Assembly: GCF_000739575.1 (NCBI RefSeq)
Contig: NZ_BBJO01000012.1
Coordinates: 1 to 33,779, forward strand
Direction: 5' to 3'
DNA: 33,779 nucleotides
From: Halobellus rufus
GTDB taxonomy: Archaea; Halobacteriota; Halobacteria; Halobacteriales; Haloferacaceae
The first letter of the stretch is position 1, and each line of letters starts with the position of its first letter. Positions 31,999-33,779 of this stretch are shown in pieces. The position numbers and the translations under genes were made by a program. The notes below the pieces were generated by a model that had not been told where the DNA came from, searched no databases, and saw only the letters and a list, made by a program, of their open reading frames with translations.

Positions 31999-33143
31999 AT
32001 GCGCTCCGAACTGACGCTGCTCGTCGCCGTCCTCGTCGTGATCGGGACCGTGCCGGTCGGCGTCGCCGCAGCAACGGCCGCAGACTCACAGGCGTCGATT
32101 GCCACCGGACCGTCGACCGCGCAGGTCACAGACACCGCGACGGCGACGTCGGGAGCGAACGCGACGGACGAGACGACCGACGACGAGACGACCGACGACA
32201 CGGCGGACGAGAACGCGTCGTCGGCCAGTCCGGGTGCGCAACTCGCCGGCGTGGTGGCCGTCCAGCGCACCGAGGTCGAAAGTGAGGTGAACGCTCGGGC
32301 CTTTGGTCAGCGGGTCGCCGCCGCGGCGACGAACGATTCCAAGGCCGCAGTCATCGCGACCGACGTCAACGACAGTCGCGAGCGGATTGAGCAGCTCCGG
32401 GACCGACTCGCCGAACTCGAACGGGCTCACGAGGCCGGAAACATCTCGGAGGGTCGCTACCGCGCGAACGCCGCGCAGCTGACCGCCGAGATCAACGCCG
32501 TCGACCGGCGGCTCGAACAGGCCAACGAGAGCGCCTCGGCGCTTCCGGAACCGGTCCGCGAAGCCAACGGGATCAACAAGTCGAACATCGAACGCCTGCG
32601 GAGTGATGCGAAGAACCTCTCGGGGCCCGAAGTCGCAGAGATTGCCCGAGGAATCGCCGGGGAGAACCCCGGCCGCGGGATGAGCGCCGCAGCGCCCGGA
32701 CAGAGTGGAGACGCTCCGGGCCGTAGCGGGGGCCAGTCAGCGACCACCGACGGCAACGAAGCGAGCGTGGTTCGGCGGGAAATCCGAACGCCGCCTCCAG
32801 CGGCCGTGACCGAGGCGGCAACAGCACCGATATGAGGCGGGGTTCCGCCCCCGAGAATAACCGCAGCAGCGGGGCGAACACCAACGCGACCGACGAAGCG
32901 GGAAACAGCAGTTCGAGTGACGCGATGGGCGAACGCGGAAACGAAGGCGACCGCAGCGCCACAACAGACGGGCAGAGCGAAGATGCGCCCGGGCAGGGTA
33001 ACGACGCACCCGAGCAGAGCGAAGATGCGCCCGGTCAGAGTGACGACGCGCCCGGGCAGAGCGGTGCTGCACCCGGTCAGCGTGGAAGCGCGTTCACCGC
33101 AGCGGGCGATCTGATCAGGTTTGCGAACTCGCTGTTCGGCTGA
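31999..33143 (+). pseudogene. Secreted acidic protein with DAPGQ repeats, frameshifted
   Basis: Start ATG 31999 gives a clear signal peptide (MRSELTLLVAVLVVIGTVPVGVAAATAAD). The order is a Thr/Asp-rich segment, a conserved region (GAQLAGVVAVQRTEVESEVNARAFGQRVAAAATND) and a coiled coil (RERIEQLRDRLAELERAHEAGNISEGRYRANAAQLTAEI). An acidic GQSGDAPG stretch follows. It resembles the DUF7096-like haloarchaeal secreted proteins. At about 32767 the frame shifts. Restoring one G (AGCGTGG to AGCGGTGG) joins it to GSAGNPNAASSGRDRGGN and repeated DAPGQ/DAPEQ units ending at 33143. It is 381 residues when repaired. ATG 31969 is an alternative start. Confidence 0.72.
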
Positions 33144-33220
33144 CCACGCCGACCTCCCGAGATTCAGATCTGATACCGAGAGGAGTAGGGTTATACCGGC
33201 TCCGAGAGAGTACGCAACTG

Positions 33221-33634
33221 ATGGAGTACGCGTACCCGATTGTCGGGTTTTTCGTGGGGATGGGTCTCATCGCCACCAGCGTCTTCTCGGCGTTCATCTA
33301 CACGCCGACGACGACGTCCATCGTCGATACGGTGCTGACCGCTTTCACCGGCGTGACCCTGCAGATCGGCGATTTTCTCGCCGTCTCGTCGGTCGTTGCG
33401 ATCGTCTTCGACGTCCTCGCGACCCAGTTCGGCGTTCGGTTCGCGCTCGCGGTTCCCTTCGTCATCGGCTACGCGCTCACGCACGTCATCGTCTACTACT
33501 CGTCGCTGCGAATCACGGACGTCCAGAGCCAACCGATGGATCCGAACTTCGACATCCGGGAGAACCCCCTCCAATTGGTCACGCTCGCGATTCCGGGGGC
33601 GTTGGTGCTGCTTCCGGCGGGTCGTCGACGCTGA
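33221..33634 (+). CDS. Small integral membrane protein
   Basis: 137 residues with three to four predicted helices: YAYPIVGFFVGMGLIATSVFSAFIY, VDTVLTAFTGV...FLAVSSVVAIVFDVLA, FALAVPFVIGYALTHVIVYYSS and QLVTLAIPGALVLLPAG. A loop reads MDPNFDIREN. No family is recognised. It starts at ATG 33221. The frame and helix pattern are consistent with a real gene. Confidence 0.7.
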   Translation: MEYAYPIVGFFVGMGLIATSVFSAFIYTPTTTSIVDTVLTAFTGVTLQIGDFLAVSSVVAIVFDVLATQFGVRFALAVPFVIGYALTHVIVYYSSLRITDVQSQPMDPNFDIRENPLQLVTLAIPGALVLLPAGRRR

Positions 33635-33779
33635 ATCGAAGGGTAAAACGGCTCTTTGAATCTAAGACGCTTTTACGTGGGTCTCCCCCGTAGACCAATC
33701 TGCCCCGGTTGGGCCGCCCGCGAATCGGTCCCCGCCGACGCGACTCCCCTCCCGACTCGGACTGCCCCTCCCTCCCCCC
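33635..33779 (+). other. Window end: promoter-like box and hairpin
   Basis: CTTTTACG (33670-33677) resembles an archaeal TATA box. GGTCT (33680-33684) and AGACC (33692-33696) form a short hairpin right after it. The last about 40 bases are C-rich. A gene or stable RNA could start here, but nothing is identified. Confidence 0.35.

Noticed and set aside
1..33779. tRNA, rRNA and CRISPR arrays
   Set aside because: No T-loop-like motif, cloverleaf or regularly spaced direct repeat was recognised on either strand by eye.

Overview
The window looks like a haloarchaeal (class Halobacteria) chromosome. The predicted proteins are very acidic, many start codons lie about 25-30 nt downstream of a TATA-like box (leaderless transcription), and several families are typical of or restricted to haloarchaea: AglJ glycosyltransferase, a Bat-type HTH regulator, a GLUG-repeat surface protein with a PGF-pre-PGF-like region, and IS1341-type TnpB elements.

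Left part (1 to about 13.4 kb), an accessory region. It holds three TnpB copies or fragments (one cut by the window edge, one C-terminal relic, one apparently intact), a frameshifted SppA-like protease coupled to a DUF4350-like membrane protein, and a run of toxin-antitoxin modules: vapBC at 2855-3609, an AbrB gene whose vapC is cut after about six codons by the TnpB element, a TumE/HVO_A0114-type pair at 5524-6245 and a second vapBC at 7743-8416. Four of these modules carry inverted repeats on their start or promoter, as expected for autorepression. Next to them are an RPA-like OB-fold protein, a strongly structured 240-bp noncoding segment, and a 1186-residue VirD4/HerA-like ATPase whose C-terminus looks like a PD-(D/E)xK nuclease. 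These last three resemble cargo of a plasmid or integrative element and are the best candidates for an uncharacterised system. About 0.7 kb of unassigned DNA follows.

Right part (13.4 kb to the end), more chromosomal in character. It starts with surface glycosylation and cell-envelope genes: a polysaccharide flippase, a GlmU-like nucleotidyltransferase/acyltransferase, a HTH regulator divergent from a conserved protein of unknown role, aglJ, and a 1566-residue GLUG-repeat surface protein rich in N-glycosylation sequons. A receiver-PAS-GAF-Bat regulator and a PAS histidine kinase follow, then small conserved genes, a hicB with a hicA stub, an MBL-like protein, a DUF502 membrane protein, archease, a membrane-bound HTH regulator, a secreted DAPGQ-repeat protein and a small membrane protein.

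Three conserved genes (SppA-like, DUF502, and the secreted DAPGQ protein) are each broken by what looks like loss of one G/C base. That pattern fits assembly or sequencing errors at least as well as real pseudogenes. No tRNA, rRNA or CRISPR array was recognised.
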